Shown here in pieces: positions 36,901-51,700 of a stretch of DNA of 64,000 nucleotides. This stretch comes from Owenia fusiformis. Taxonomy: Eukaryota; Annelida; Polychaeta; Sabellida; Oweniidae. Every line of letters starts with the position of its first letter. Position 1 is the stretch's first letter. The stretch covers positions 1 through 64,000 of the forward strand of contig CAIIXF020000047.1 in assembly GCA_903813345.2 (NCBI GenBank), given 5' to 3'. The notes under the pieces were generated by a model. That model saw nothing but the letters and a program-made list of their open reading frames with translations, was not told the origin of the DNA and did not search any database. The position numbers and the translations under genes were made by a program.

Positions 36901-39083
36901 ATAGGATAGAATGGGAAGGAACGATAGGATAGAATAAGAAAGAAGGATAGGATAGAACAGAATAGGAAGAAAGGATATCATAGGAGAGGATAGGAAGGAT
37001 AGGAAAGAAAGGATACGAAGGAAGGATAGGAAAGAAAGGATACGAAGGAAGGATAGATAGGAAGGATAGGATAGGATAGGATCAGATAGGAAGGATGGAT
37101 GAATTTTTCAATATTTTCTTCTTTACTCTTGACTTTCTATCAGGAAACCATCAGATCGATTTTCCGAAATTTCAAAACGCCATTACTTCCGAACCGGAAG
37201 TCGGATCTAAATTTGATTAAAAGATTCGGATTCCTGACAAAATTCTACCCCTAATTCATAACTAATATGTTAAATTTGGCGAATTTTTCTTTTGACCTAC
37301 TTTTTGGACACGCCATAACTTCGGAACCGGAAGTCGGATCGTAATTTAGTTTGCAGATTCGGATTCCTGACAAAATTCTACCTCTTATTCATAACTCATA
37401 CGTTAAATTTGGAAACTTTTTATTTTGACCTACTTTTCGGACACGCCATAACTTCCGAACCGGGAGTCAGATTCAAATTTGAATTGCAGATTCAGATTCC
37501 TGACAAAATTCTACACCTAATTCATAACTCATACGTTAAATTTGGAGAACTTTTTATTTTGACCTACTTTTCGGACACCATATCTCAAAAGTAGGACAAA
37601 ATACTTTCTGACGGCAAAAGGCTAACACTATTAGCACTCTCTTGGCTACATGTATACACAATTTCAAAGAATATAATTGAAGTGTAGTGTCAGAATCGCA
37701 AAAATAAGGAAAACCTTTGAATTTGACCTAGATTTTGACCTAGGAATTTTGGTGTCCAAATTCTGAAGCTAGATGGCTTTTGAGGTCCCCTTCTTTTGAA
37801 GGCTTTCATTAAATTAAGCTGAACTCAGTCTATATTTCGTATTTTTCACTTCAAAAAATATCTTTTTCCCATTGACTTAACATGGGCACAAAATTTAGCG
37901 ATTTTTGAGTTTTCAAAACGCCATAACTTCCGAACCAGAAGTCGGATCGAACTTTGGTTTGTAGATTCCGATTCCTGACAAAATTCTACCCCTAATTCAT
38001 AACTCATACATTGAATTTGGAGCACTTTTTGGTGTGACCTACTTTCTGGACGCCATATCTCAAAATCGGTTTGAGATATCAAAAAACTAAATCGACCCTA
38101 GATTTCCTACTTTTTTATGAGGAACACAATGAAAAACACCCGGATCGAAAATATTGAAGGACGACCGAGAAAATCGAAAAAAGTGACAAAGTACTGGATT
38201 TGACCTAATTCTTGACCTTTGACCTAGATAAAAATTTGACCCAATTTCCCACCAACTAGATACTGAACCTAAATGAACTGTATAATGGTCTTTACTGGAT
38301 ACCTTATAGTTATTGAAAAAACTCTTAAAGAAAAATAATAATAACTAGACTTTGGAAATTGAACAAGTTCAATTTCAGACTCCAGATTAAGACCTTTTTT
38401 AGCCGAGTCATCCAGAATAAGCAGGTGGATGGCTGGACTGATGGATGAATGGATGGATTGATAGGAGGAAGGATAGGACAGAATAGGAAGGAAGGATAGG
38501 ATAGAATAGGAAGAAAGGATAGGATAGTATAGTATAGGGTATGAAGGATAGAATAGGATACGATAGAATCCGAAAAAAGAATAGGAAGGGTAGGATAGGT
38601 TAGGAAGGAAGGATAGGATAGGAAGGATAGGAAAGAAGGATAGGATTGGATAGGAGGATATTATAGTCGAGTCATCCAAAATAGCCAAGTCATCAAGAGT
38701 AGGCTGAGTCATCCAGAATAAGCCGAGTCATCCAGAATAAGCCGAGTCATCCAGAATAAGCCGATGGATGGATGGATTGATGGATGAATGGATGAATTCA
38801 TAGGATAGGAAGGATAGGACAGAATAGGAAGAAAGGATAGGATAGGATAGGAAGGATAGAATAGGATATGATAGAATCCGAAGAAAGAATAAGATAGGAC
38901 AGAATAGGAAGGATGGGATAGGAAGGAAGGAAGGAAGGATAGGATAGGAAAGAAGGATAGGAAAGAAGGATAGGATTGAAAAGGATAGGTGGGATGGACA
39001 TAGCCGAGTCATCCAGAATAAGCCAAGTCGTCCAGTCATATCCCTCTTTCCTATCCTTCTTATCCTATCCTTCCTTCCTATCT

Positions 39084-39125
39084 TATCCTATCCTTCCTTC
39101 CAGAATAGGAAGGAAGGATAGGATA
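39084..39125. repeat. Perfect 18-bp-arm palindrome in the GGATA tract
   Basis: TATCCTATCCTTCCTTCC at 39084-39101 is exactly inverted at 39108-39125 around a 6-base loop. From 39036 leftwards the tract is on the CCTAT strand for about 65 bases and then flips to GGATA, which indicates a local inversion. Confidence 0.9.
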
Positions 39126-42100
39126 GAATAGGAAGAAACGATAGGATAGTATAGGATAGGAAGGAAGGATAGGATAGGAAGGATAGGAAAGAAGGATAGG
39201 ATTGGATAGGATATACGATAGGATATAGGAAAGATATAGGATAGGATATAGGATAGGATATAGGATAGGATAGGATAGATAGGATGGATGGAAGGATTTT
39301 TCAATATTTTCTTCACTACTCTTGACTTTCTATCAGGATACCATCATATTGATTTTTTCGATCTTGCGCGTGCATATTGGCAGGTTAAAAAAAGTTTTAA
39401 AATGTCATAACTTTTAAACCGGAAGTCGGATCGAAATTTGGTTTGCAGATTCGAATTCCTGAGGAAATTCTACCCTTAATTCATAACTCATATGTTAAAT
39501 TTGGAGAACTTTTTATTGTGACCTACTTTCTGGACGCCATATTTCAAAATCGGTAAGCGTAATCAAAAATCTAATGTCATATCTTTGCTTTGGCTTTTTC
39601 TAAGCTACATGATGAAAAAAAGATTTAGGAGTTACGACAAACAACGACGAAGATAAATGACAGAATGTTAAAAATGTAAGATTTGACCTAGTTCTTGACC
39701 TTTGACCTAGATAAAAATTTGACCTAATTTCCGAGAAACTAGATCTAGGACCTAAATGGACCATATATAAGACTTAACTCAATATCTTCTAGTTAACGAG
39801 AAAACTGGGAAAGAAAAATAACTAGACATGTAAATTGAACAGGTTCAATTTAAGACTCCAGATTTTAAAGCTGAGTCATCCAGAAAACTTGTAAGCTGAG
39901 TCATCCAGAATAAGCTGAGTCAGCTAGAATATAGACATTTAGACGACTCTTAAGAATGTTATCTTCGACTCCATTGGCTTAACATGGAGATATCATCAGA
40001 TCGACTTTTCGAGACTTCAAACCGATATAACTATCTAACCAGAAGTTGGATTGAAATTTGGATTAAAGATTCGGATTCCTGAGGAAATTCTACCCTTAAT
40101 TCATTACTCATACTTTAAATTTTGAGAACTTTTTATTTTGACCTACTTTTCGGACACCATATCTCAAAAGTTGGTCAAAATACTTTCTGACGGCAAAAGG
40201 CTAACACTATTAACTCACTCTTTGCTACCTGTATACAAAATTTTGAAGCAAATAATTAGAGTGTAGCGTCAGAATCTAAAAAATAAGTTAAAACTATAAA
40301 TTTTACCTAGATTTTGACCTAGGCATTTTGGTGTCCAAATTTTGAAGCTAGATAGCTTTTGAGGTCCGTTTCTTTTATAGGCTTTCATTATTTGAAGCTG
40401 TACTTAGTCTATATCTCGTAATTTACACTTCAAAAAAAATCTTTTTTCCCATTGCCATAACGTGGGGCACCAATTTTAGCGATTTTTGAGCTTTCAAAAT
40501 GCCATAACTTTCGAACCGGAAGTCGGATCGAGATTTAGTTTGCAGATTCGGATTCCTGAAAAAATTCTACCCCTAATTCATAACTCATACGTTAAATTTG
40601 GATTTTTTTTATTTTGACCTACTTTTTGGACACGCCATAACTTCCGAACCAGTAGTCAGATCAAAATTTGGTTTGCAGATTCGGATTCCTGAGAAAATTC
40701 TACCCTTAATTCCTAACTCATAAGTTAATTTATGAGAAATTTTTATTTTGACCTACTTTACGGACACCATATCTCAAAAGTGGGTAAAAATACTTTCTGA
40801 CGGCAAAAGGCTAACACTATGAGCACACTCTTTGCTACCTGTATACAAAATTTTGAAGCAAATTATTAAAGTGTAGTGTCAGAATCGTAAAAATAAGGAA
40901 AAACTATGAATTTGACCTAGATTTTGACCTAGGCATTTTGGTGTCCAAATTTTGAAGCTATGTAGCTTTTGAGGTCCCCTTGTTTTATAAGCATTCATTA
41001 TGTTAAGCTGTTCTCAGTCTACATCTTGTATTTTACACTTCGAAAAAGTCTTTTTTCCCATTGACTTAACATAGGCACCAAATTTAGCGATTTTTGAGAT
41101 TTCAAAACGCAATAACTTCCGAACCGGAAGTCGGATCGAAATTTTGTTTGCAGATTCGGATTCCTGAGATGATTTTACACTTATTTGATAACTCACACGT
41201 TGACTTTGGAGAACTTTTTATGTTCTGACCTACTTTTTGGACGCCATATCTCAAAATCGGTAAGAGTAATCAAAAAACGATTTGCCTTACGGAATTAGCT
41301 TTTTTTCTAAGGAACATGATGAAAAAAACCCGGAGCAAAAATATCGAAGGACGACTGAGAAAACTTGTAAAATAGTGAAAACACACGATTTGACCTAGTT
41401 CTTGACCTTTGACCTAGATAAACATTTGACCTAATTTCCCAGAAACTAGGTCTCATTACCCAGCTGACTATGTTAGCAGATTTTAGTAAGTCCTTCTAGT
41501 TGCTGAGAAAACTGGCAAAGAAAGAATAATAATAATAATAACTAGACATGTAAATTGAACAAGTTCAATTTAAGACTCCAGATTTAAGACTTGTTTTAAG
41601 CTGAGTCATCCAATTACTTGTAAGCTGAGTCATCCAATTACTTGTAAGCTGAGTCATTCACTATAAGCTGAGTCAGCTAGAATATAGACATTTTGACAAC
41701 TCTTAAGAATGTTATCTTTGACTCCATATGCATGACATGGGGATATCATCATATCGACTTTTCGAGACTTCAAACCCCTATAACTGTCTAACCAGAAGTT
41801 TGATCGAAAATCAGATTATAGATTCGGATTCCTGAGAAAATTCTACCCTTAATTCATAACTCATTTTATTTTGACCTACTTTACGGACACCATATCTCAA
41901 AAGTGGGTCAAAATACTCTCTGACGGCAAAAGGCTAACACTATTAGCACACTCTTTGCTACCTGTATACAAAATTTTGAAGCAAATCCTAAAAGTGTAGT
42001 GCCAGAATCGCAAAAATAAGGAAAAACTATGAATTTGACCTCGATTTTGACCTAGGCATTTTGGTGTCCAAATATTGAAACTAGGTAGCTTTTGAGGTCC

Positions 42101-44239
42101 CCTTCTTTTATAGGAATTCATTATCTTAAGCTGTACTCAATCTATATCTCGTATTTTACACTTCAAAAAAATCTTTTTTCTTTGACTTTCTATCAGGATA
42201 ACATCAGATCGATTTTTCTCGAAATTTCAAAACGCCATAACTTTCAAACCGGAAGTCGGATCGAAATTTGATTTAAAGATTCGGATTCCTGACAAAATTC
42301 TACCCCTCATTCATAACTCATACGTTAAATTTGGCGAATTTTTATTTTGACCTACTTTTCGGACATGCCATAACTTTGGAACCGGAAGTCGGATCGAAAT
42401 TTGGTTTGCAGATTCGGATTCCTGAGAAAATTCTACTCTTAATTCATAACTCATATGTAAAATTTGGAGAATTTTTTATTCTGACCTACTTTTCGGACAC
42501 CATATCTCAAAAGTGGGTCAAAATACTCTCTGACGGCAAAAGGCTAACACTATTAGCCCACTCTTTGCTACCTGTATACAAAATTTTGAAGCAAATCCTA
42601 AAAGTGTAGTGCCAGAATCGCAAAAATAAGGAAAAACTATGTATTTGACCTAGATTTTGACCTAGGGATTTTGGTGTCCAAATTTTAAAGCTAGATAGCC
42701 TTCGAGGTCCCCTTCTTTTATAGACTTTCAGAATCTTAAGCTGTACTCAGTCTTTATCTGGTATTTTACACTTCAAAAAAATCTTTTTTCTCATTGACAT
42801 TACATGGGGCACCAAAATTAGCGATTTTTGAGCTTTCAGAACGCCATAACTTCCCAACGAAAAGTCGAATTGAAATTTGGTTTGCAGATTCGGATTCCTG
42901 AGAAAATTCTACCCTTAATTCATAACTCATAAATTAAATTATGAGAAATTTTTATTTTGACCTACTTTACGGACACCATATCTCAAAAGTGGGTCAAAAT
43001 ACTTTCTGACGGCAAAAGGCTCTCACTATTAGCACACTCTTTCCTACCTGTATACAAAATTTTGAAGCAAATCCTAAAAGTGTAGTGCCAGAATCGCAAA
43101 AATAAGGAAAAACTATGAATTTGACCTAGATTTTGACCTAGGCATTTTGGTGTCCAAATTTTAAAGCTAGATAGCCTTCGAGGTCCCCTTCTTTTATAGG
43201 CTTTCAGAATGTTAAGCTGTACTCAGTTTATATCTGGTATTTTACACTTCAAAAAAATCTTTTTTCTCATTGACATAACATGGGGCACCAAATTTAGCAA
43301 TTTTTGAGCTTTCAAAACGCCATAACTTCCGAACCGAAAGTCGGATTGAAATTTAGTTTGCAGATTCGGATTCCTGGGAAAATTCTACCCTTAATTCATA
43401 GCTCATATGTTAAATTTTGAGAACATTTTATTTGACCTACTTTTCGGACACCATATCTCAAAAGTGGGTCAAAATACTTTTTGACGGCAAAAGGCTAACA
43501 CTATAACCACACTCTCTGCTACCTGTGTGCAAAATTTTGAAGCAAATTATTAAAGTGTAGTGTCAGAATCGCAAAAATAAGAAAATACTATAAATTTGAC
43601 CTAGATTTTGACCTAGGCATTTTGCTGTCCAAATTTTAAAGCTAGATAGCCTTCGAGGTCCTCTTCTTTAATAGGCTTTCATTATGTTAAGCTGTACTCA
43701 GTCTATATCTCGTATTTAACACTTCGAAGAAGTCTTTTTCCCCATTGACTTAACATGGGGCGCCAAATTTAGCGATTTTGAGATTTCAAAACGCTGTAAC
43801 TTCCGAACCGGAAGTCGGATTGAAATTTTGTTTGCAGATTTGGATTCCTGAGATCATTCTACACCTATTTGATAATTCACACGTTGAATTTGGAGGACTT
43901 TTTATGTTCTGACCTACTTTTCGGACGTCATTTCTCAAAATCGGTAAGAGTAATCAAAAAACGATTTGCCTTTCGGAATTAGCTTTTTATCTAAGCTACA
44001 AGATGAAAAAAACCCGGAGCCAAAATACCGAAGGACGACTGAGAAAACTTGTAAAATAGTGAAAACTAACGATTTGACCTAGATTTTGACGTTTGACCTA
44101 GATAAACATTTGACCTAATTTCCCAGAAACTAGGTCTCATTACCCAGTTGACTGTGTTAGCAGATTTAAGTAAGTCCTTCTAGTTGCTGAGAAAACTGGT
44201 TCGGAAAGAAAAATAATAATAATAATAATAATAATAATA

Positions 44240-44340
44240 AGAAAACTGGCAAAAGCAATAGACTCCAGATGAAATCTGGAGTCTAATAAGAAAACTGGCA
44301 AAAGCAATAGACTCCAGATTTTCAATCTGGAGTCTAATAA
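44240..44340. repeat. Hairpin module pair (AGACTCCAGAT inverted)
   Basis: Two tandem units of GAAAACTGGCAAAAGCAAT plus a perfect stem: AGACTCCAGAT-GAA-ATCTGGAGTCT (44260-44284) and AGACTCCAGATT-TTC-AATCTGGAGTCT (44309-44335), separated by AATAAG. It lies next to (AAT)n simple repeat. Confidence 0.9.
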
Positions 44341-45829
44341 TAACTAGACTTGGGAAATTGAACGAAGTTCAATTTCAGACTCCAGATCCAGACTTTTTTA
44401 AGCCCAGTCATTTAAAAAAAGCCGAGTCATCCAGAATAAGCCGAGTCACCCAGAATAAGATGGATGGATAAAACAGGAAGGTAGGATAGGGTAGAATGGG
44501 AAGGAACGATAGGATAGAATAAGAAAGAAGGATAGGATAGAACAGAATAGGAAGAAAGGATATGATAGGAGAAGATAGGAAGGAAAGGATACGAAGGAAG
44601 GATAGATAGGAAGGATAGGATAGGATCAGATAGGAAGGATGGATGAATTTTTCAATATTCTCTTCTCTACTCTCGACTTTCTATCAGGATACCATCAGAT
44701 CGATTTTCCGAAATTTCAAAACGCCATAACTTCCGAACCGGAAGTCGGATCTAAATCTGATTTAAAGATTCGGATTCCTGACAAAATTCTACCCCTAATT
44801 CATAACTCATACGTTAAATTTGACGAATTTTTATTTTGACCTACTTTTTGGACACGCCATAACTTCTGAACCGGAAGTCGGATCGAAATTTGGTTTACAG
44901 ATTCGGATTTCTGAGAAAATTCTACCCTTAATTCATAACTCAAACGTTAAATTTGGAGAACTTTTTATTTTGACCTACTTTTCGGACACCATATCTCAAA
45001 AGTGGGTCAAAATACTTTCTGACGGCAAAAGGCTAACGCTATTAGCACACTCTTGGCTACATGTATACACAATTTTGAAGAATATAATTAAAGTGTAGTG
45101 TCAGAATCGCAAAAATAAGAAAAAACTTTGAATTTGACCTAGATTTTGACCTAGGCATTTTGGTGTCCAAATTTTGAAGCTATGTGGCTTTTGAGGTCCA
45201 CTTCTTTGAAAGGCTTTGATTATATGAAGCTGAACTCAGTCTATATTTCGTATTTTTCACTTCAAAAAAATCTTTTTTCCCATTGACTTAACATGGGCAC
45301 CAAATTTAGCGATTTTTGAGCTTTCAAAACGCCATAACTTCCGAACCGGAAGTCTGATTTGAATTTGGTTTTCAGATTCGGAATCCTTAGAAAATTTCCT
45401 ATAAGACTGATATCCTGGACATTTGATTCGGAGAACTTTTTTTTGGACCTCGTTTTCGGACACTGATATCTCGAAATCGGTTTGAGATATCAAAAAACTA
45501 AATCGACCCTAGCTTTCCTACTTTTTTATAAGGAACACAATGAAAAAAACCTGGATCAAAAATATTGAAGGATGACTGAGAAAATCGAAAAAAGTGACAA
45601 AGTACTGGATTTGACCTAGTTCTTGACCTTTGACCTAGATAAAAATTTGACCCAATTTCCCACCAACTAGATACTGAACCTAAATAAACTGTATTATGAT
45701 CTTTACTGGATACCTTATAGTTATTGAAAAAACGCTTAAAGAAAAATAATAATAATAATAATAACTAGATTGGTAAATTGAACAAAGTTCAATTTAAGAC
45801 TCCAGATTGATTTACTTGAGTAAAGAGCT

Positions 45830-46005
45830 GAGTAGGAAGCTGAGTACGTAGATGATTAAGTAATTGAGTAAGTAGCTGAGTAGGTAGCTGAGTAGGTAGC
45901 TGAGTAAGTAGCTGAGTAGGTAGCTGAGTAAGTAGCTGAGTAGGTAGCTGAGAAGTAGGTAGCTAAGTAGGTAGCCGAGTAGGTATGTAGGTAAGTAGGT
46001 AAGTA
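45830..46005 (+). repeat. Local microsatellite (AGTAGGTAGCTG-type)
   Basis: Twelve-base period of GAGTAGGTAGCT with GAGTAAGTAGCT variants. Reverse-strand ORFs with repeated Tyr-Leu-Leu-Ser come from this and are not genes. Confidence 0.9.
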
Positions 46006-47489
46006 GGAATTGTTGAAAGTATATTTGATGGATCTGCATTGTGGATACTGGCAAATGTGAATTTTAAACAAATGTGAATTTTAAAATGGCGTAGAATCTA
46101 AAGCAGGAGTCGGATTGAAAGTTGCTTTGCAGATTTGGATTCCTGAGAAAATTCTACCCTTAATTCATAACTCATAAGTTAAATTTGGAGAACTTTTTAT
46201 ATTGACCCATATTTCGGACACCATATCTTAAAAGTGGGTTAAAATACTTTCTGACGGCAAAAGGCTTACACTATAAGCACACTCTTTGCTACATGTATAC
46301 AAAATTTTGAAGCAAATTATTAAAGTGTAATGTCAGAATCGCAAAAATAAGGAAAAACTATGAATTTGACCTAGATTTTGACCTTGGCATTTTGTTGTCA
46401 ACATTTTAAAGCTAGGTCGCCTTTGAGGTCCCCTTCTTTTATAGGCTTTCATTATGTTGAGCTGTACTCAGTCTATTTCTGGTATTTTACACTTCAAAAA
46501 AAAACTTTTTCCCTATTGACATAACATGGGGCACCAAATTTAGCAATTTTTGAGCTTTCAAAATGCCATTACTTCCGACCTGGAAGTCGAATCAAAATTT
46601 GGTTTGCAGATTCGGATTCCTGAGAAAATTCTTCCCTTATTTCATAGCTCATATGTTAAATTTGGAGAACTTTTTATTTTAACCTACTTTTCGGACAGCA
46701 TATCTCAAAAGTGGGTCAAAATACTTTCTGACGGCAAAAGGCTAACATTATTAGCACACTCTTTGCTACCTGTATACAAAATCTAGAAGCAAAGCATTTA
46801 AGTGTAGTGTCAGAATCGTAAAAATTAGGAAAAACTATCAATTTGACCTAGATTTTGACCTTGCGATTTTGGTGTCCAAATTTTAAAGCTAGATAGCCTT
46901 CGAGGTCCCCTTCTTTTATAGGCTTTCATTATGTTAAGCTGTACTCAGTCTATATCTCGTATTTTACACTTCGAAGAAGTCTTTTTCCCCATTGACTTAA
47001 CATGGGGCACCAAATTTAGCGATTTTGAGATTTCAAAATGCTATAACTTCTGAACCGGTAGTCGGATCGAAATTTTGTTTGCAGATTGGGATTCCTGAGA
47101 TAATTCTACACTTATTTGATAATTCACACGTTGAATTTGGAGAACTGTTTATGTTCTGACCTACTTTTCGGACGTCATTTCTCAAAATCGGTAAGAGTAA
47201 TCAAAAAACGATTTGCCTTACGGAATTAGCTTTTTTCTAAGAAACATGATGAAAAAAACCCGGAGCAAAAATACCGAAGGACGACTGAGAAAACTTGTAA
47301 AATAGTGAAAACCCACGATTTGACCTAGTTCTTGACCTTTGACCTAGATAAAAAGTTGACCTAATTTCCCAGAAACTAGGTTTCATTACCTAGTTGACTA
47401 TGTTAGCAGATTTAAGTAAGTTCTTCTAGTTGCTGAGAAAAAGTGTTCGGAAAGAAAGAAAGAAAGAAAGAAAGAAGGAAAGAAAGAAT

Positions 47490-47680
47490 AATAGGAAAAC
47501 TGGCAAAAGCAATAGACTCCAGATTTTCATCTGGAGTCTAATAATAATAATAATAAGAAGAAGAAGAATACTGGCAAAAACAATAGACTCCAGATTGACA
47601 TCTGGAGTCTAATAATAAAGAATAATAAGAATACTGACAAAAACAATAGACTCCAGATTTACATCTGGAGTCTAATAATA
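47490..47680. repeat. Hairpin module array, three units
   Basis: Three more ACTGGCAAAA(A/G)CAAT plus AGACTCCAGAT...ATCTGGAGTCT stems, with loops of about 3-5 bases that differ between units, joined by AAT/AAG simple repeats. Preceded by an AAAG tract at 47448-47490. Confidence 0.9.
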
Positions 47681-48740
47681 ACTAGACTTTGGAAATTGAA
47701 CGAAGTTCAATTTCAGACTCCAGATCTAGACTTTTTTAAGCCCAGTCATCTTAAATAAGCCGAGTCATCCAGAATAAGATGGATGGATAACATAGGAAGG
47801 TAGGATAGGATAGAATGGGAAGGATCGATAGGATAGAATAAGAAAGAAGGATAGGACAGAATAGGAAGAAAGGATATGATAGGAGAGGATAGGAAGGAAA
47901 GGATACGAATGAAGGAAAGATAGGAAGGATAGGATAGGATCAGATTGGAAGGATGGATGAATTTTTCAATATTTTCTTCTCTACTCTTGACTTTCTATCA
48001 GGATATCATCAGATCGATTTTCCGAAACTTCAAAACGCCATAACTTCCGAACCGGAAGTCGGATATAAATTTGATTTAAAGATTCGGATTCCTGACAAAA
48101 TTCTACCCCTAATTCATAACTCATACATTAAATTTGGCGAATTTTTATTTTGACCTACTTTTTGGACACGCCATAACTTCGGAACCGGAAGTCGGATCGA
48201 AATTTGGTTTGCAGATTCGGATTTCTGAGAAAATTCTATTCTTAATTCATAACTCAAACGTTAAATTTGGAGATTTTTTTATTTTGACCTACTTTTCGGA
48301 CACCATATCTCAAAAGTGGGGCAAAATACTTTCTGACGGCAAAAGGCTAACACTATAAGCACACTCTTGGCTACATGTATACAAAATTTTGAAGAATATA
48401 ATTAATCTGTAGTGTCAGAATCGCAAAAATAAGGAAAAACTTTGAATTTGACCTAGATTTTGACCTAGGCATTTTGGTGTCCAAATTTTAAAGCTAGATG
48501 GCTTTTGAGGTCCCATTCTTTTAAAGGCTTTCATTATATTTAGCTGAACTCAGTCTATATTTCGTATTTTTCACTTCAATAAAATCTTTTTTCCCATTGA
48601 CTTAACATGGGCTCCAAATTTAGCGATTTTTGAGCTTTCAAAACGCCATAACTTCAGAACCGGAAGTCCGATCCAAATTTCGTTTTCAGATTCGGAATCC
48701 TGAGAAAATTTCCTATAAGACCAATATCCTGGACATTTGA

Positions 48741-51700
48741 TTCGGAGAACTTTTTTTTGGACCTCGTTTTCGGACACTGATATCTCGAAATCGGTTTGAG
48801 ATATCAAAAAACTAAATCGACCCTGGGTTTCCTACTTTTTTATAAGGAACACAATGAAAAAAACCTGAATCAAAAATATTGAAGGACGACCGAGAAAATC
48901 AAAAAAAGTGACAAAGTACTGGATTTGACCTAGTTCTTGACCTTTGACCTAGATAAAAATTTGACCCAATTTCCCACCAACTAGAGACTGAACCTAAACA
49001 AACTGTATTATGGTCTTTACTGGATACCTTATAGTTATTGAGAAAACTCAAAAAGAAAAATAAGAATAACTAGACTTTGGAAATTGAACGAAGTTCAATT
49101 TCAGACTCCAGATCTAGACTTTTTTAAACCCAGTCATCTAAAATAAGCCGAGTCATCCAGAATAAGCTGAGTCATCCAGAATAAGATGGATGGATAAAAT
49201 AGGAAGGTAGGATAGGATAGAATGGGAAGGAACGATAGGATAGAATAAGAAAGAAGAATAGGATAGAACAGAATATGAAGAAAGGATATGATAGGAGAGG
49301 ATAGGAAGGATAGGAAGGAAAGGATACGAAGGAAGGATAGATAAGGAGGATAGGATAGGATCAGATAGGAAGGATGGATGAATTTTTCAATATTTTCTTC
49401 TCTACTCTTGACTTTCTATCAGGATACCATCAGATCGATTTTCCGAAATTTCAAAACGCCATAACTTCCGAACCGGAAGTCGGATCTAAATTTGATTTAA
49501 AGTTTCGGATTCCTGACAAAATTCTACCCCTAATTCATAACTCATACGTTAAATTTGGCGAATTTTTATTTTGACCTACTTTTTGGACACGGCATTACTT
49601 CGGAACCGGAAGTCGGATCGAAATTTGGTTTGCAGACTCGAATTCCTGAGAAAATTCTACTCTTAATTCATAACTCATATGTTAAATTTGGAGAACTTTT
49701 TTTTTGACCTACTTTTCGGACACCATATCTTAAAAGTGGGTCAAAATACTTTCTGACGGCAAAAGGCTAACACTATTAGCACACTCTTTCCTACCTGTAT
49801 ACAAAATTTTGAAGCAAATCATTTAAATATAGTGTCAGAATCGCAAAAATAAGGAAAAACTATGAATTTGACCTAGATTTTGACCTAGGGATTTTGGTGT
49901 CCAAATTTTAAAGTTGGGTAGCCTTCGAGGTCCCTTCTTTCATAGGCTTTCATTATTTTAAGCTGTACTTAATCTATATCTCGTATTTTACACTTCAAAA
50001 AAATCTTTTATCCCATTGACATAACATGGGGCACCAAATTTAGCGATTTTTGAGCTTTCAAAATGTCATAACTTCCGAACCGGAAGTCGGATCGAAATTT
50101 GGTTTTTAGATTCGGATTCCTGAGAAAATTCTGTACTTAATTCATGACTCAAACGTTAAATTTGGAGAATTTTTTATTTTGACCTACTTTTCGGACACCA
50201 TATCTCAAAAGTGGGTCAAAATACTTTCTGACGGCAAAAGGCTAACACTATTAGCACACTCTTGGCTACATGTATACAAAATTTCGAAGAATATAATTAA
50301 TCTGTAGTGTCAGAATCGCAAAAATAAGGAAAAACTTTGAATTTGACCTAGATATTGACCTAGGCATTTTGGTGTCCAAATTTTTATGAAAAGAAGGTTT
50401 TGAGGTCCCTTTCTTCTATGGGCTTCCATTATGTTTAGCTGTGCTTAGTCTATATCTCGTATTTCACACTTCAAAAAAATATTTTTTCCCATTGAATTAA
50501 CATGGGGCACCAAATTTAGCGATTTTTGAATTTTCAAAACGCCATAACTTCTTAACCGGAAGTCAGATCGAAATTTGGTTTTCAGATTCGGAATCCTGCG
50601 AAAATTTCCTATAAGACTGATATCCTGGACATTGGATTCGGAGAACTTTTTTTTGGACCTCGTTTTCGGACACTGATATCTCGAAATCGGTTTGAGATAT
50701 CAAAAAACTAAATCGACCCTGGGTTTCCTACTTTTTTATAAGGAACACAATGAAAAAAACCTGAATCAAAAATATTGAAGGACGACCGAGAAAATCAAAA
50801 AAAGTGACAAAGTACTGGATTTGACCTAGTTCTTGACCTTTGACCTAGATAAAAATTTGACCCAATTTCCCACCAACTAGAGACTGAACCTAAACAAACT
50901 GTATTATGGTCTTTACTGGATACCTTATAGTTATTGAGAAAACTCAAAAAGAAAAATAAGAATAACTAGACTTTGGAAATTGAACGAAGTTCAATTTCAG
51001 ACTCCAGATCTAGACTTTTTTAAACCCAGTCATCTAAAATAAGCCGAGTCATCCAGAATAAGCTGAGTCATCCAGAATAAGATGGATGGATAAAATAGGA
51101 AGGTAGGATAGGATAGAATGGGAAGGAACGATAGGATAGAATAAGAAAGAAGAATAGGATAGAACAGAATATGAAGAAAGGATATGATAGGAGAGGATAG
51201 GAAGGATAGGAAGGAAAGGATACGAAGGAAGGATAGATAAGGAGGATAGGATAGGATCAGATAGGAAGGATGGATGAATTTTTCAATATTTTCTTCTCTA
51301 CTCTTGACTTTCTATCAGGATACCATCAGATCGATTTTCCGAAATTTCAAAACGCCATAACTTCCGAACCGGAAGTCGGATCTAAATTTGATTTAAAGTT
51401 TCGGATTCCTGACAAAATTCTACCCCTAATTCATAACTCATACGTTAAATTTGGCGAATTTTTATTTTGACCTACTTTTTGGACACGGCATTACTTCGGA
51501 ACCGGAAGTCGGATCGAAATTTGGTTTGCAGACTCGAATTCCTGAGAAAATTCTACTCTTAATTCATAACTCATATGTTAAATTTGGAGAACTTTTTTTT
51601 TGACCTACTTTTCGGACACCATATCTTAAAAGTGGGTCAAAATACTTTCTGACGGCAAAAGGCTAACACTATTAGCACACTCTTTCCTACCTGTATACAA

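Noticed and set aside
35056-39316. Ser/Tyr/Leu/Pro-rich minus-strand ORFs as secreted repeat proteins
   Set aside because: They are reverse-strand readings of GGATA/GGAAG simple repeats.
45812-46071. YLLSYLLSYLL ORFs as membrane proteins
   Set aside because: They derive from the 12-base AGTAGGTAGCTG microsatellite and are open in more than one frame.
34083-51470. Recurrent 60-92-codon plus-strand ORFs (MDEFFNIFFSTLDFLSGY..., FGHAITSEPEVGSKFG...) as a gene family
   Set aside because: They are translations of the satellite monomer, always end at the same stops, overlap repeat boundaries and have no splice or start context.
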